This document shows, piece by piece, positions 1 through 13,800 of a stretch of DNA of 64,000 nucleotides. Position numbers and translations under genes: made by a program. A model generated the notes under the pieces. That model had not been told where the DNA came from, did no database searches, and saw only the letters and a program-made list of their open reading frames with translations. Source of the DNA: Ricordea florida (Eukaryota > Cnidaria > Anthozoa > Corallimorpharia > Ricordeidae). Each line of letters opens with the position of its first letter. The first letter of the stretch is position 1. Location of the stretch: the NCBI GenBank assembly GCA_949710005.1, contig OX453280.1, forward strand, positions 13,587,758-13,651,757. Direction: 5' to 3'.

Positions 1-2314
<2,314 letters not shown>

Positions 2315-2373
2315 ATAGCTTCATAATTGCGTCTTATGCTTTCTGGAATTTTTGGCTTGGTGACTCGTACAGC
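2315..2373 (-). CDS. ERLIN: Erlin exon
   Basis: This 59-nt exon lies between a CAG acceptor and a GTAAGT donor on the minus strand. It encodes AVRVTKPKIPESIRRNYEA plus the first two bases of a Met codon, matching the conserved VTKPKIPEAIRRNYELM segment of erlins. It starts in phase 0 directly after the Gln codon that ends exon 4657-4730. Confidence 0.95.
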
Positions 2374-4656
2374 CTGCACACAAAGCAAGCATTATAAGGA
2401 GACAGAAAGAAAATACTACTGTTACCACACACCACTATAATAGATGGTTCGTACAATTTCCAAAAAAAACAAAATTCAAGGAAATTTCAAGGTTTTATAA
2501 AGAATAAATATTAGTTTTTAAGAATAGAGTTTTATTCAAGAAATCGAGACTCTGCCCCCTTCATATATAATACAGTCAACTAATTCATTTACAATGTCAG
2601 ATAGTTAAGCCTTGGTTGATAAAATCATCCATGACGTTAATAGATTTTGTCTGAAATTGAGGCAACGATCTAAATTTTGCTGTGTACAAGATCACGTTTT
2701 CGCCGATATTTTTATCTAGTTCTTTTCGTATTAAATGTCACTCATGGACGAACGTTCCTTAAAATCATTAAATTTACCACAAGGGTGATAGGGCATATAA
2801 GGAAGACCAAATTTCAAGGACATTTCAAGACCAAGTAGAGAAACCAAGTACTATTGTAACATGGCTGTGGGAATGCGCGCGCTACTATTGGCTAATACGC
2901 AGGATCCATTTGCCCATGGGTTGCATGCGGACAGAAGACTGCGAAGTTGTGAAGACTTATGTTATAAAAGAAATGGTAAACGCAGCAGCTGTACAACAAT
3001 CGAGTTATGGACGCCCTTGAGAAAAAAAAACACTCAAGAAATTATACGCTTGTTTCGTCCTACCTCCCGCGTGCGTACATAACTCGATGGTTGCACGCTG
3101 CACGTTTATCATTTCTTAATTCAAGGAGCTTAGGCAAATTCAAGGACCTTTCAAGACACCAGCTAAAACTTATGACCTTTTCATGACTGTAGACTGTACC
3201 AACCATGTAATAAACATGGCATGATTACTTTTAGAATCAAACTGGTCAACATTTTGGTAAAACACCACAAAAAGGGAAACACCGATGCTTGACGTTTCCT
3301 ACCATACAATGATGCACAATGACAGCGTGGCTGTCAACTCTTCTCTTATTTTCAGGAAACGTTCTCAGCTTTTTGCTGTAGTGCTATTAAGTTACCACGA
3401 CTAATTACTAATACAGTAGATGAGGAATATTTAATACAAGGTTCATAGGTGGCGTGCATCTATCGAGTTATTGTGCACGCGAGAGGTTGCTAAGCACGAA
3501 TAAAGCACAAGAGTAGCACATTTTGTACACATGTGCACCACATTTTATGGTCTGCATCGGAGAACCGGTTCGATGGAACTGAACAAATTGATAGCGATAA
3601 GAAAAGTAGATTTTTATCCACTGCAGAGCCGCACCACGGATACCATAATGTTCCAGCTTGTTGAACAAAATTCCATGATCGAGGGTATCGAACACTTTAG
3701 AAAGATCCAGAAAGATACCTAGAGTGGTTTCATGTTGAACAATTGCTGAAGAGATTTTATTAAGCAAATGGATTAGCATGTGTGATGTCAAGTGATTTTT
3801 ACGAAATCCAAACTGACGGAGAAAGAGTATTTCGTTTGTTTCCGCAAATTCGACTAAGCGGTTGTACATGACCTTTTCAGAGAATTTTGAGAAATTTGGT
3901 GGCAAAGAAATTCGTCTATAATTTATAAAAAGACTCGGATCCTCTGTTTTGTAAATGGGAATTACTTTACCAATCTTTAGTTTATTTGGGAAAATGCCTT
4001 CCAATACAGAAAGATTTATAACGTTAGCCAGAGGCGTAGAAATCAAGTGAAATGAATGCTTTATCATCCGCATACAAATATTGTCATAACCAGGGGCCTT
4101 TCTTGGCGAAAACAAGCTACAGATATTTTCCAATTCACTAGTGTCGGTAGGTTTAAAATGATGGGAGGGTTATCTCTGCTACCAAGAAATGAGCGAAAAG
4201 TGTTCGAATTCACGGTGGGAATAGCACCTGGTTTGGACCAATACTGGTAAAGTATTTACAGAATCTGTCAGCGATGTCCTTCGGATCCGTGATTACTTGA
4301 AATGAAACGAGTCTGTCACAAGGTACAAGAGGAAAACAAATTCATTTTCTCCCTGGTGCCGCCCTCGGCGTGATCGTCCTGTTTACTTTATAAGCTCCCT
4401 AATAAGTACCAAGTGTACTGTAGTACATGTATATGTCTGCGTAATTAATGTTCCAAAGAAACAGTGTGAAAGGGGTTTTAAACTATGGGGAACTGTAATG
4501 AGAATAGAATCTAAACTGAACATGTATCAAGGGAGTAAATCTACATAGTCTCTTTCGCAGCAGTTGTCAGGCTCGTCATGTCTCGCTCCTCCCCTTGCGT
4601 GACGAGGCAGAGAACGGCTGCGAGAGAGGTTAAGCCTTACTTCAGCTGATAACAAC
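2374..4656. other. Erlin intron with LINE relic
   Basis: Intron between two erlin exons. Apart from the reverse-transcriptase relic at 3468-4133, no gene is recognised. The short plus-strand frame at 2861-3082 has no recognisable domain. Confidence 0.6.
3468..4133 (-). pseudogene. Reverse transcriptase relic, non-LTR retrotransposon
   Basis: A 221-codon minus-strand frame carries the N-terminal half of a LINE reverse transcriptase. Recognisable pieces are KAPGYDNI, KIGKVIPIYK, NYRRISLPP, QFGFRKNH and the core motif FLDLSKVFDTLDHGIL. It decays after the YGIRGAALQWIK motif: the SGVPQGSILGP and YADD motifs expected next are absent. It is a fragment of a CR1/L2-type element in the erlin intron, related in motif order to the copy at 7.4-10.8 kb but separate from it. 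Confidence 0.85.
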
Positions 4657-4730
4657 CTGAACTCTTAAGCCAGGGGCCATTACTAGGAGGTCCTGCTGAA
4701 GGGCGGTACGCAAGTTCTCATCAATTTGAT
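4657..4730 (-). CDS. ERLIN: Erlin exon
   Basis: This 74-nt exon has a CAG acceptor and a GTTGTT donor on the minus strand. Joined to the G that ends exon 5727-5772, it reads DQIDENLRTALQQDLLVMAP followed by GLRVQ, matching the erlin segment [20 protein letters not shown]. The donor is GT but not a strong consensus. The phase is correct on both sides. Confidence 0.95.
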
Positions 4731-5269
4731 CTGCCACCAAAACAAAAAATAGCTATTGCTTGGTTGAAAAATGATACAAGAAGGTACATATAAAAGGTAT
4801 GTTGAAACGATTAAGTACAGCACTGTATTTCTTCTCATACACACTTGATAGAGCTTTAATTGCAAGGTAGTGTACAGTGTACATGTTTGTCAGGAGTTTC
4901 GATGAAATTTGAAGTACAATCTCCGCCAAATACCTTAAAACCAATTGACAGAATTCGCTGTTTTCGAACAGATTTTCGGAACTGAAGGAAACACCCCCCT
5001 TCCATCTTAAAGCAAGGGGAGAGAAAGTTACATGGAGTGGTTTCCGAAAAAGATTATTGGCAAAGATTATAGGTGCCATCCAAAGATATCATAGGCTACT
5101 GGCAGTCTGGGCCTTTAAAAGCAGTGATATGTTAAATAATGAGACGTGAGAGGTGTAGTGAGCAGCACGATGTCACCTGTAGCCTACTTTCATTGAAATA
5201 CTGAATAGTAATGAAGTACAGAGGTCACAAAAAATGATACAGGTCTAAATACAACAGGGACATATAATT

Positions 5270-5660
5270 ACCGTAAATCCCCTAAAACCAACCAGGTAGC
5301 TTGTTAAAGGTGCCTTTGCAGGGTGACATAATGGAGGGGTTGGCTTTTTTATTTAGTCAAATAAAGCATTTATTTGGAGATCTTTTTCTTCATAGACATG
5401 AGAGTTTCCTTGGCAGCATTTTTGCATTACAATAATCCAGAATAAACCAACAGGAGAGTCATCCACAGTCCTCTAACTTACGGTTTCATGATAATCATTG
5501 CCTTCAATCAACGTTGCGATATTATCACAAACTGAACATCTTAAATGTACACAAATCAACTTTCACCTTAATAAAATTCTTCTAAATCAATTGTGTAGAA
5601 TTGGGGAGGAGGGGAGAGCACCTTATTTGAGGGGGTGGCTTAATAGAGGATTTACAGTGT
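5270..5660. repeat. Probable MITE in erlin intron
   Basis: CCGTAAATCCCCT near 5272 faces a related inverted sequence, AGAGGATTTACAGT, near 5646-5659. This gives about 390 bp with short imperfect inverted ends and no coding content. A similar piece occurs at about 28.6 kb. The family is not identified. Confidence 0.4.
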
Positions 5661-5726
5661 ATTCAAAACAATTGTAACTTGATAGCGGCTCTGTAATAAC
5701 TGTACAGATTCATGAAAAGTACTTAC

Positions 5727-5772
5727 CAAAGAGATCTATGTACACCTCCTGAAGGGGATGTGCACTGCAAAA
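5727..5772 (-). CDS. ERLIN: Erlin micro-exon
   Basis: This 46-nt exon is flanked by an acceptor CACAG and a donor GTAAGT on the minus strand. It encodes FCSAHPLQEVYIDLF and the first base of an Asp codon, matching erlin FCSAHTLQEVYIELFD. It is too short for ORF-based gene finding and is recognised only by the family sequence and by phase. Confidence 0.95.
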
Positions 5773-5971
5773 CTGTGAAAAGACAAAGTTTTCTTAGTAA
5801 TCTAATACGTAGGTACATGTATAGTATTAATAGTAATCTAATCTGCTGATGTCATTTCAACTACTGAACAAGGAAGAAGTGGTCATTACTATTAACTTTA
5901 ATTCAATAACAATAAATCAATAATAAATAATAATATAAATGTAAGCACATGTACATGGAAGCCATATCTAC

Positions 5972-6051
5972 CTGGTTAAGCTCATGGTGTATCTTGTTGA
6001 AAATCAATGCTTTATCATAGTCAGCAGTATAATTCCTTACAATATCAAATA
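5972..6051 (-). CDS. ERLIN: Erlin exon
   Basis: This 80-nt exon with a CAG acceptor and a GTAGAT donor encodes [20 protein letters not shown] followed by IHHELNQ, the conserved SPFH-domain segment of erlins. Its first two bases complete the Val codon opened by the G at the end of exon 21498-21559. The intron to that exon is over 15 kb and carries most of the mobile elements of region 1. Confidence 0.96.
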
Positions 6052-7420
6052 CTGGCAAAAAAAGTAAACAACAGAACACGGGTTATTCAAGTCATTTTGA
6101 TGATAGAGATGTGGGTGGCTTTAGGGAGCAGGGCCTCTTTTGCAAATGGCCCAGTAACTTATCAGGCCTAGAAAGCTATTTTATGATTGTAATGTTTACA
6201 ACAGGAATTACAATTAATTTTTGGTTGGTCTTAAAGGTTCAGCAATAGAGTCTTCGGTTAACTTGTCCATATGGCTGGTTTGTATGCTTATCACTTCGAA
6301 AGCATTCAATAGACTCTGACCTCAAAATGGAGCCTTTAAGTATTACTGGAGGGTAAAGTGACCATTTTGGTTTGCTCTCATTTTTCCTTGACAAACAGTC
6401 AATGTGCACAGGAACAAACCTCGAAAGAACTAAAAACTACAGAGATAAGGCAAGATAATTTCGGTTTCTGAGGTTCGTTTTGCAGGAAGAAGGAAGACAC
6501 CATACCGCTCTCAGCACTGTCTTATGTTTCTTGGAAGCACCCAAGTCAGACTTCTTTGATAATTCTTATTCTCAATATTTATTGTATCAGTATTATGCAT
6601 CTTTCACTGTTTGTTCCTGTGGTACACAGAATTTATGAAGACAGCAAGGATTTTTGGCTGTCAACACTGACTTTGAGGAGGCGCTGATATGAAGAGGCGT
6701 TAATGTTTACAACCGCTGCACGTCATTGGTTTCACCCAAAAAGTACAGGCTCTGATAAGGACATAAAGGTTATCTATGGGCAATTTTTCTGAAACTTGGA
6801 GGATGGGAAAATTTCTGTGGCAGTGCAAAATTGGTTCTTAAAAATAAGGCTTGTGGCAACACCGTGAAATTCATGAATAAGATAAATGTGATTTTGCAGG
6901 TTTATGCAGGTTTGTCATAATTTTTATGCACTGCCCCATTTTTATAGAATTTATTTGTATGGATATTTTGGCTGAAGATTGCACCAAATAAAATAATTTC
7001 ACTCCAGTTTGTACAGAAAAGTGTTATTGCATCATTATAAAGCACACCCTTAAGAATATCGTATTTCAGGAATTTTTTACCTTCTTCCTTTGAAAAATGA
7101 TTTTTTTCATGATGTTAAAAAAAAATTAATAATAATAGGCTTTTGATGATGTTAACATAAAACATAACAACCTTTTTTCAGGTGGCTACAACACAAATAC
7201 AAAAACTTCCTGAAAAGGGAAATCGTGAGGTTAACCCTGTACAAAAACAATTTCCCAAAGTAAAAACGTTTCTTAAAAATTTTGATAACTAGATAGATTT
7301 GATGGCTACTAATTCAATAAATATTCAATATTACTCTTAAAAACAGATAATAATAATCGAATATTTTCTCAGGATAACCCTTCAGTACATAGTACTGTTA
7401 TCAACGGGGTCCTGCTAAGA
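6052..7420. other. Erlin intron, no gene seen
   Basis: AT-rich intronic sequence. No open frame with a recognisable domain, RNA gene or clear inverted repeat was seen. Confidence 0.5.
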
Positions 7421-7429
7421 ATTAAAAAT

Positions 7430-10400
7430 ATTAAGATATATAAAATAAGATACATATTAAAAACCGTTGAAAATAGAATAGAATTTACAAGTAATAATCG
7501 TCTAAGGCTTTCCTAAATAAGACTGTAGAATTAATGCTTCTTAAACTTAAAGGCAATAAATTAAAAATCGAGGCACCTAAAAAATAAAAGCTACGGCGCG
7601 CAAAATCCAGTCTGACTTTTGGTAGTTTTGCAGTTTTCCCATTGTTGCGGGTGTTTAAAGCGTTATGATGTAATCGGTGAAAATAGTCTTTAAATGGAAA
7701 GCATGCAGTTCCATTAAGGCAGTCAAATACAAAGCAGCACGCTCTCTTTTGTAAAAAGTTATCAACAGTTAGAATTCGAAGATCACAGTTCTGCGAACTG
7801 CATTTTGGAGAAATAATTTCAAGGCTTCGGGTCTCAATGGAGCGGATCATGCGTTTGCGGGACTCTGACCATCCAAGACTAGTATAGCCGCGATACGTAA
7901 ATATTGGCATAATCATAGATTGGTAAATTTGTTGGGTAGTGAAAGTATCAATACTGGAACGGATGCGCCGTAAGAGGTTCACTCTTCCTGCTGCCTTCTT
8001 GTAAATTTTTTGAAAATGAGTTTCAAAATTAAGTGTCGGGTCCAGATGCACGCCGAGGTACTTATAACATGTAGTGATGTTGATGGGAAAACCACTGACT
8101 GAGAGCTTGACTTGACAGCCTTGAAACAGGTTCAACCGCTTACCGGTACCAAACAGCATCACCTCAGATTTTCCTTTCTTTAGATTAAAAATAAGTTCAT
8201 TATCACGAAATCAGTTAGATAGATTATCTAAGTCCTGTGAAAGACTGCTTTGTATCGCATCAATATCACTTGAGGATGTAAAAATCACTGTATCGTCAGC
8301 GTAAGTGATAATCTTACAATGACGAAGCGGACTATGCACATCATTAAAGAAGATGAGAAAAAGGAGGGGCCCAAGAATACTCCCTTGAGGAACTCCAGTG
8401 TTAATTGGATTTGGTTCAGAAAGCACACCGTGAAATTGAACGATCTGCTTACGATGGAATAAATAATCAGTAAACCACTGAAGTTCCATATCATATACAC
8501 CAAAACGGGACAGTTTACTCAATAAAATGCAATGACTAATGGTATCGAATGCCTTTGATAAGTCAATAAAAACTGCTCCTGTCGCCTTTCCACTATCGGC
8601 CTCCTTTCTGATGAGATCAGTGAAGTAAGTAACAGCTAGTTCCGTTGAGCGGTTCGGACGGAAACCAAATTGGTACTCAAAAAGTAGATTATGACGCTCT
8701 AAATGAGCCATCAGCTGCTTATAGACTATCCTTTCCAAGATCTTTGACAAAGTAGGGAGAATTGAGATAGGCCTGTAATTGTCAACCTCAGCCAGAGACC
8801 CTGATTTGTATAGAGGGATCACCTTTGCCACTTTCCACTCACTAGGCACAACTCCAGTTTTTAGAGATAAATTGATGATAAATGTCAAAGGCGTGGTTAA
8901 AACATAGGCAGCGTCTTTGAGCAGTCCCGGGGGGAAATTATCCAGTCCAGACGCTTTTTTCCGCTTAAGATTTTTTAGCTCCTTAAGAATGTCTGATTCT
9001 TTCACAGCTTTAAAAGTAAACTGACTTCCCGTGAATTGCTTGGGAAGATTTTCTTCAGCAGGTTTGCTCCAGACAAAGTCACGGAGTAAGATTGATTTCC
9101 CTTTCAGACATCTGGCAATGGAACTGAAATATTCGCAGAAGCTATTTGCAATGAAGCTTTTGTCAGTTGACTTCGATCCATTTATCACAAACGCCGAACC
9201 TTGATCAAAAGGCGACTTGGTAGGATAGAGTTTCTTGATGGCTGCCCAAAATTTATCCGGAGAGTCAGCACAATCTTTAAGAAGATCGCGATGATATCTG
9301 CTTTTGCTTTTTTTTAACAAGGCCAGAAACTCTGTTGCGTTGCCATTTATAAGAAGACCAATCGTTTTCTTGATTAGTACGACGGGCTTTCCTGAGCAAA
9401 CCATCCCTGAGATTCATCTCTTTTTTGACATCCGGAGTCAGCCAAGGACATAGTCGGCCTTTGACCTTCTTTAAGATTAGAGGAGCGTGCTTGTCGATAC
9501 ACTGTTGCAGTATGTCACGAAAAGAGGCCCATGCCTCGCTTATGCTGACAGATGAATAAACTTCTTCAAAATTCGCAGAATTTAGGTCTTCGCAAAATGG
9601 CTTGGGGTCATAGTTAGCAAAATTCCGGCAAGTAATGATTCGCGGATTGAACTTAGCATTGTTTAGCTTGCGAGCACATCCAATGAGCTCATGATCACTC
9701 AGGCTAGCTGGAATTACTTTCACCGAAGAGATGTTATGTGGTACGTTACTGCAAATAACATCAATTAGGGTCTTGGACTCACGCGTAATTCTCGTGGGGG
9801 TAGTAATGAGTTGTTTCAGACCAAAACAGGTGAGAATGGATTTCATTTCTTTGTGATCCGAGGACACCAAAAAATTACAGTTAATGTCGCCTAAGAGAAT
9901 ACATTCCTTGTTTTCAGCTGATGTTGTCGAAAGCATTGATTCAAATTTGCAATTAAAATTTGCGCAGAGATGTTTAGAAGAATCCGGAGGGCGGTAAATA
10001 ATTCCAACTAGAAAACTTTTGGTTTTAGGAAATAAAATTTCAATCCAAATGCATTCAATATCCTCTTGCTCGAGATCCATTCGTCTTTGAAAGGGAATAG
10101 ATAAAGAAATATAAACACCAACACCTCCACCTTGACCAGAAGCCCTTGACTTTGCAATAAACGTATAACCTTCAATTTGAACCTCGGCTTCGCTTTCGGT
10201 GGATAAATGTGTTTCACTGACCGAAAAGATGTGTATGTTCCTAGAGCCATCCAGGATTTGACAGATGATAGTTTTGTTTGCCAATAAACCTCTAATATTT
10301 TGATGCAGAATTTTAAGGCCCTTTTTAGAGAGAAGCTCGCTAAGTTCGGGGATGACATATCGTTGAGCATCTTCTTGTTGATCTTGGTCAGCTCCATCTT

Positions 10401-10800
10401 GGGTGTTGTTGTTAAACAGACAAGAATTGCAGATGACTCCGCTATCATTGGAGCAGAAGCATTTCAGGTGAAACTTTAAATGACATTGCGAACAAGCCAT
10501 CCTGCTTTGTCTTTTCTTCAAAGCTTTTAAGCACGAGCCACACCTATCAATCGGTCCAGGACAAGTTTCGATATCGCCTGATAGGAGAAGCAGGAGCTGA
10601 ATTAGCGAAGTTCTCGATGTTCGATGCCCAATTCCATTTATCTGGCGGTAGGACCAAAGCGAAGAGTAGATAAAGGTTTCTTGTAAACCCTGGCATTGCT
10701 CCATATCGTATAGTACGTTTGAACTGCAGAAGGCTTGCTTTTTTATGTAGAAAATAGCAAAAGTGAACAGAGCGAAATAGCACACAACCGCTCGTAACTA
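7430..10800 (-). mobile_element. CR1/L2-type non-LTR retrotransposon, nearly complete
   Basis: The element runs right to left. The coding part begins at about 10,785 and ends at 7485. In order it encodes a Cys-rich zinc finger, an apurinic endonuclease and a reverse transcriptase with a C-terminal domain. The exact 5' and 3' ends are not defined; the 3' flank at 7.32-7.48 kb is AT-rich. It sits in the minus orientation inside the minus-strand erlin gene, that is, sense to the host gene. The coding damage is small (see the pseudogene entry), so insertion was probably fairly recent. Confidence 0.85.
7485..10785 (-). pseudogene. LINE polyprotein: zinc finger, endonuclease, reverse transcriptase
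   Basis: Frame 1 (10785-9277) has LLSGDIETCPGP, a PHD-like C4 finger (CGSCL, CSQC, HLKCF, CNSC), then an endonuclease with LHQNIRGL, SETHL, GGGVGVYI, IYRPP, LLGDINCN and LSDHELI. Frame 2 (9404-8211) continues with VIPLYKSG, NYRPISILP, QFGFRPNRSTE, FIDLSKAFDTISH, GVPQGSILGP and the catalytic TYADDT. Frame 3 (8162-7485) is the C-terminal domain. Two lesions separate the frames: a frameshift near a run of eight T at about 9308-9318, and a premature stop at about 8208-8210 where related elements have Trp. The copy therefore looks dead but only lightly decayed. Confidence 0.88.
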
Positions 10801-10905
10801 CGCCATACTGCTAATTGATAGTAATATTCCTACTGATTCCTAATTTCTTCTTCCTACTGATCTTCTTCTTCTTCTAATTTCTTCTTCCTACTGATGCTAA
10901 TAGCG
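10801..10905. repeat. Pyrimidine-rich short tandem repeat
   Basis: Units of TTCTTCTTCCTACTGAT and shortened forms are repeated just outside the 5' end of the LINE. This is simple-sequence repeat. Confidence 0.7.
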
Positions 10906-11720
10906 ATTCGGCATGTACAATATATCTCGGCAAATTGTTCCATTTGCTAACAATGCTAATAATTTTTATAACAATTACAAACTGCACTTCTGAAGTAAAG
11001 CTTATACTCTTGATTAGCTTTTGTACGAGTACTTTTGGCATACTCAAGAAAATCTGGGGAAGAGAGATTATCAATACCAAACATAACATTGAACATAAAC
11101 ATTGTAACATTGAACCAGAGATAGAAATTCTCTATGCTTCTTCAGTGTTTGCCATTTCAATAAACCATGTTCATAACTCACTTCACCATGTTTCTGCCTT
11201 AGAGCAAGTTGCGAAGCCCATCTTCGTACCTTTTATAACACCACAATATGATCCTTAATCAAGTATGGGTTGAATTCCAAATGGGTGCCACATACTCAAG
11301 TATGGGTCTGACTGGTCAGTGACTTGTAGAGCTGCGCAAACACATCTTGGTTATTTGTTCCAATGGACCGCTTTATAATACCATGTTTGCTTTATTTATC
11401 ATTGGGAGCACATGCTTGCCCCAGGACAAGCCAGAAGAGACAGTTACACCAAGGTCCTTAGCATTCTCCACCTACCTAAATTGTCTGCTGTCTTTGTAAT
11501 GACATCTGCAAATGGTTAGACTTTCTAGTCTTCTTGGATAAGGACGAAAAAACCGTAGGCCCCATCTCACAACTCTATCTTACTGTAGGACACAAAAGAA
11601 CCCATAGCACTGTTCGAAAAGAGTAGGGCATGTTCCCGGTGTTATGGAATATTAGTCTGATTGTAATGAGCATATGATTATTTATTTAGAATATGCGCAA
11701 TAGAAATGGAGTATATATAT
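10906..11720. other. Intronic stretch, no gene seen
   Basis: Open frames here lack recognisable domains. The frame at 10935-11258 (plus) has no homology I recognise. Confidence 0.4.
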
Positions 11721-11844
11721 ATTTAGTATATACTAAAACAGTGGATAGCGTTGAAGGTGCGCTCTGATTGGCTAGTCAAACTCCGAATATCCTGTGCTAT
11801 TTACGTCCGAGCAACTTGCGAATTTTTCGCTCCGCCGCGTAAAT

Positions 11845-11956
11845 ATGGCGTCCCGGCTTGCATCCAAGACAGGCGAAGAAATCATCCAAATTAACAACGA
11901 AGCAGTTCCTGAAAACTCCAAGAAAGCGACTAAATTTGGCTTGGCCGTGTTTAGAG
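11845..11956 (+). pseudogene. Crypton-like exon 1
   Basis: The exon starts MASRLASKTGEEIIQINNEA and contains NSKKATKFGLAVF, a pattern seen in the N-terminus of Crypton-derived proteins. It ends in AGAG before a GTAATG donor. The phase fits exon 12096-12293. Confidence 0.5.
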
Positions 11957-12095
11957 GTAATGGCTTATGTTTTTAACCCGGAGTTTATCGATAAAAACTA
12001 ACGAGAAAGGTTTTGTTTGCAAATTCAATCTTGCGTAACCAAATTTGATGTCACTTGTTCACTTGAGAAACAAAGTTGAATTATATTTTTTACAG

Positions 12096-12293
12096 AATGC
12101 TTTCAAATACAGAAAGAGTTTGTAACTCCATTTGAAAAAATGTCGCCACTAGAACTAAACATATTTTTTTTCCGTCAGCGAGAAAACGAGACGTACGGCA
12201 GTAATTACAACAAAAAATTCCTTACGGCGACCCGCGCTGCGTTGGATTGTCACTTGAGAAGTCCTCCAATTTCCAAGCCCTTTTCTTTTTCTG
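12096..12293 (+). pseudogene. Crypton-like exon 2 (core-binding region)
   Basis: After an ACAG acceptor the frame reads ECFQIQKEFVTPFEKMSPLE and later SNYNKKFLTATRAALDCHLR, then SPPISKPFSF. The pattern of a start-of-domain helix, then L-x-A-x-R-A-A-x-x-x-H-L and SPP, matches the SAM-like core-binding domain of Crypton-type tyrosine recombinases. No catalytic RHRY domain follows. The exon runs into GTGTAC, a possible donor, and then into the palindrome. Confidence 0.5.
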
Positions 12294-12327
12294 GTGTACA
12301 TTATCTCACTGTTTTAGTATATACTAA

Positions 12328-12436
12328 AACAACTATTCACCTCAGTGTCGGTGGCTAGCGGTGGATATTTACCTCGCCGCTTCGCGGCTCGGTAAATATC
12401 CACCACTAGCCACCTCCACTTCGGTGAATAGTTGTT
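12328..12436. repeat. Long near-perfect hairpin
   Basis: Nested complementary blocks form a stem of roughly 50 bp centred on CCGCTTCGCGG: AACAACTATTCACC with GGTGAATAGTTGTT, GGTGGCTAG with CTAGCCACC, and GGTGGATATTTACC with GGTAAATATCCACC. This is a strong foldback structure, probably the terminus of the surrounding mobile element. Confidence 0.8.
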
Positions 12437-12821
12437 AAATATACATTTTTTTTTTGTCCTCCAAGCGAGTAAATTTTGGTTTCATCTTTTCAGTGAGTAA
12501 TACGCATCAATACAATACAATACTTTATTTATACTGGTGATACCAAGGAGCTCCTAAGTGCTTGTTAAAACGTGTATGTGTGCATGACATATGAAACCAG
12601 AGGTAGAGATAGACCACCACACTTGGAACTATGTCCCCTCCTCTTTTCAAACACTGTGTGGGTTCTTTAATGTCCCAAAGATTATAAGGAACAAGTATGG
12701 TAAGACGGGACCTACATTTTATCGTCCTTATCGAAGAAGACTAGAAAGTCTACCCGTTTGCGAATGTCATTACCAAGGCAGCACTTTCTCCTCAATTATA
12801 TTTAAAGACCCTGAGTGTTAG

Positions 12822-12888
12822 TCCGGCTGGGGTTTGAACCCGCAACCTCCCGCACGGGCAGTCCAGTGCTCTACCAACTGACCTAACT
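12822..12888 (-). repeat. tRNA-derived SINE head
   Basis: On the minus strand the segment has a box-A-like TCAGTTGGTAGAGCA and a box-B GGTTCAAACCC at tRNA spacing, preceded by GTTAGG. No clean acceptor stem is seen, and it lies in repetitive sequence next to a poly-A-like run, so a SINE or tRNA pseudogene is more likely than a functional tRNA. Confidence 0.65.
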
Positions 12889-13139
12889 TTTTTTTTCATA
12901 CAATGCATTAGTGAACAATAGTCCATGAGGACTGATTAATACCAAACACCTAGCATAGGCAGCAATGCACTATGGTAGATATCCCCATGGCCTAATCAGT
13001 GGTTCACAGCAACATTGGTCGCAGTTAAATTCACAGAGGTATACCATCTGGCCTAGGGGATTAGTAAATATTCAAGTTTTTCAACATTTTTGCAACCTCT
13101 AAAGGAGAGCAATAAATGTTGCATAATTTTCTCGCATTT

Positions 13140-13800
13140 TTCCAGATTCAAGTGCATTTGCCATTTGTTTGCCCACGTGCCCAATCAATCTAGGTCACAC
13201 TGCAAAGCAGGGATGTCAACATCTGGTAAACCGATTGTGCAGTAGATTTTAATATCATCTACATAAATCTTGACAGTGGATGTCAAATCTGTCAAGATGT
13301 CATTTGTGTAAACGATAAACAAAATAGCGCCACAAATTGTTCCTTCGCACACCCTGGACTTTACTGGTAACCACACCGAGCATATTCCCCTAATAACAAC
13401 ATGTTGCATTCTGTTTGTCAAAAAATGTCTAAACCACCCCAGTAAGGGCCCTATTCAGTTACAGCAATAAATATTCACGTGGCAAACAATCAAAAGCTTT
13501 AGACAGATCCAGTAAGATACCACCAGTAGATTTAGAACAGTTTCTAGCCTTAGCCCAGTCATCATAGCACACTAGTAGCTGCAGGAGAGTGGATTTACCG
13601 CTGAGGTATGCGAATTGATCCACACAGAAAAGATTTAGATCAGACCAAAAAAGCAATGACTTGATTCCTCATCCCCTTCTCCGTGATTTTGCAAAGAATA
13701 CACATAAGTGAAATCTGACAATAGTTCTCTCTTAGATTTCTATTCCCTTTCGTGTACACCAGAGTAAAGTTGACGTTTTTCCACATTGTTGGTAACTGAC
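13140..13800 (-). pseudogene. Reverse transcriptase relic
   Basis: Degraded LINE pieces in several frames on the minus strand. They include LPTMWKNVNFTLVYTKGNR, a decayed NYRPISL motif, VDQFAYLSGKSTLLQLL, GILLDLSKAFDCLPRE, and a decayed catalytic box reading KIYVDDIKIY. It is broken by multiple stops and frameshifts. It differs from the copies at 7.4-10.8 and 19.8-20.8 kb. Confidence 0.8.

Larger units (their letters stand above)
11722..12436 (+). mobile_element. Crypton-like element fragment with terminal hairpin
   Basis: A palindrome TTTAGTATATACTAAA at 11722-11737 recurs at about 12313-12328, bracketing two exons of a recombinase-like gene. It is followed at 12328-12436 by a long hairpin whose stem arms begin AACAACTATTCACC and end GGTGAATAGTTGTT, with GGTGGCTAG and GGTGGATATTTACC inside the stem. 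The catalytic tyrosine-recombinase part is missing, so this is an internally deleted copy. The Crypton assignment rests on resemblance of the encoded N-terminal region to QRICH1/ZMYM-type Crypton-derived proteins. Confidence 0.5.

Noticed and set aside
4753..5079. 108-codon minus-strand frame next to an erlin exon
   Set aside because: It lies in the intron just upstream of the genuine exon 4657-4730 and has no recognisable domain.
12822..12888. Functional tRNA gene
   Set aside because: Internal promoter boxes are present but no proper acceptor stem is seen, and it sits in repetitive sequence. A SINE head is more likely.
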